In this document: piece by piece, positions 6,895 through 7,320 of the stretch
How the letters are laid out: every line of letters begins with the position of its first letter
How positions within the stretch are numbered: position 1 is the first letter of the stretch
Assembly (NCBI GenBank): GCA_026993045.1
Contig: JALWWR010000048.1
Coordinates: 1-7,320 of the forward strand
Reading direction: 5' to 3'
Origin: Thermodesulfatator sp.
GTDB lineage: Bacteria; Desulfobacterota; Thermodesulfobacteria; Thermodesulfobacteriales; Thermodesulfobacteriaceae
DNA: 7,320 nt
Position numbers and translations under genes: made by a program
Notes under the pieces: generated by a model
Told to the model about the DNA's origin: nothing
The model's database searches: none
Seen by the model: only the letters and a program-made list of their open reading frames with translations

Positions 6895-6897
6895 GAT

Positions 6898-6979
6898 GGA
6901 GGGGTTCCCGAGTGGTCAAAGGGGTCGGGCTGTAAACCCGATGGCTCAGCCTTCGGAGGTTCGAATCCTCCCCCCTCCA
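6898..6979 (+). tRNA. tRNA-Tyr (anticodon GTA)
   Basis: The acceptor stem GGAGGGG pairs perfectly with CCCCTCC. The anticodon arm is TCGGG-CTGTAAA-CCCGA with anticodon GTA at 6932-6934. A class II variable arm (GGC-TCA-GCC, 6943-6951) is the expected form for bacterial tRNA-Tyr. The T arm is GGAGG-TTCGAAT-CCTCC. The discriminator is A6979, followed by C and a T7 run, so the 3' CCA is not encoded and must be added by the CCA-adding enzyme. First tRNA of the operon. Confidence 0.97.
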
Positions 6980-6999
6980 CTTTTTTTAGAAATATACGG

Positions 7000-7075
7000 G
7001 CGGGAGTAGCTCAATTGGCAGAGCATCAGCCTTCCAAGCTGAGGGTTGCGGGTTCGAGTCCCGTCTCCCGCTCCA
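7000..7075 (+). tRNA. tRNA-Gly (anticodon TCC)
   Basis: The acceptor stem GCGGGAG pairs with CTCCCGC (7 bp). The D arm is GCTC/GAGC. The anticodon arm is TCAGC-CTTCCAA-GCTGA with anticodon TCC at 7033-7035, reading GGA/GGG codons. The T arm is GCGGG-TTCGAGT-CCCGT with one G-U pair. Discriminator U73, and CCA is encoded (7073-7075). It lies 20 bases after tRNA-Tyr. Confidence 0.97.
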
Positions 7076-7095
7076 GGAGATAAAGTTTTTAAAGA

Positions 7096-7171
<76 letters not shown>

Positions 7172-7199
7172 TATTAAATTTAACTAGCTGACAAAAGAG

Positions 7200-7206
7200 A
7201 GGAGGT
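7200..7206 (+). promoter_or_regulatory. tuf ribosome binding site
   Basis: AGGAGGT lies 4 bases before the tuf ATG at 7211, in an A/G-rich leader that follows the A/T-rich stretch after tRNA-Thr. It fixes the tuf start. Confidence 0.85.
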
Positions 7207-7210
7207 TGAG

Positions 7211-7320
7211 ATGAGCAAGCCGAAGTTTGAGCGAAAGAAGCCGCATTTAAACATAGGGACGATAGGGCACATAGACCATGGGAAGTCGACGTTGACGAGT
7301 GCGATCACGAAGGTGTTATC
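7211..7320 (+). CDS. tuf: Elongation factor Tu, 3' part missing
   Basis: EF-Tu is the GTPase that delivers aminoacyl-tRNA to the ribosome. Only about 36 codons are in the window. The N-terminus [19 protein letters not shown] and the G1/P-loop GHIDHGKST are diagnostic, followed by [10 protein letters not shown]. The P-loop has Ser where most bacterial EF-Tu have Thr (GHVDHGKTT), a conservative change at the Mg/phosphate-contacting position. The frame is open at the right edge; the family is about 395-400 residues. The start codon is supported by a strong ribosome binding site. The codon choice is odd for such an abundant protein: three ATA, one CGA, two TTA and four ACG in this short stretch. 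Three tRNA genes directly upstream match the tufB-type operon context, so transcription probably comes from the promoter at 6831. Which tuf copy (A or B) this is cannot be decided here. Confidence 0.96.
   Translation, partial: MSKPKFERKKPHLNIGTIGHIDHGKSTLTSAITKVL

Noticed and set aside
7172..7199. A/T-rich stretch between tRNA-Thr and tuf as a separate tuf promoter
   Set aside because: It has no paired -35 and -10 hexamers at proper spacing; tuf is better explained by the consensus promoter at 6831.

Overview
The window reads as a dissimilatory sulfur-energy locus joined to a translation locus, all on the + strand. Order: 3' part of aprA (APS reductase alpha subunit, cut by the left edge), qmoA, qmoB, qmoC, then a strong sigma70-type promoter, tRNA-Tyr(GTA), tRNA-Gly(TCC), tRNA-Thr(GGT) and the first codons of tuf (EF-Tu, cut by the right edge). 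No mobile element, CRISPR array or integrase was seen, and no minus-strand gene could be supported.

Organism: AprA resembles the bacterial (Desulfovibrio-like) form rather than the archaeal one, and a true QmoC is present. This fits an anaerobic sulfate-reducing or sulfur-disproportionating bacterium of the Thermodesulfobacteriota. The EF-Tu N-terminus has [15 protein letters not shown], a Ser-containing P-loop that I recall from the thermophile Aquifex. With the fairly high G+C, this makes a thermophilic Thermodesulfobacteria-type host (for example a Thermosulfurimonas relative) plausible. That placement is inference only.

Region by region: 1-1974 is aprA. 1975-2096 is a compact intergenic region with a textbook intrinsic terminator, then a long two-part hairpin and a strong ribosome binding site. 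2097-6823 is qmoABC, tightly packed with gaps of 3 and 11 bases. 6824-6897 holds a consensus promoter immediately followed by a terminator-like hairpin. 6898-7171 holds three tRNAs, and tuf starts at 7211.

How the genes work together: QmoC takes electrons from (or returns them to) the menaquinone pool through b hemes and passes them through its HdrC-like iron-sulfur domain to the cytoplasmic HdrA-like flavoproteins QmoA and QmoB. These exchange electrons with AprBA, which interconverts APS and sulfite plus AMP. The MvhD-like end of QmoB could admit a second soluble electron partner. The tRNA-Tyr-Gly-Thr-tuf block has the same order as the distal part of the E. coli thrU-tyrU-glyT-thrT-tufB operon.

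I see no wholly undescribed system here. The most interesting material is in the two intergenic regions: the hairpin leader of qmoA, and the promoter/terminator overlap ahead of the tRNA-tuf operon.
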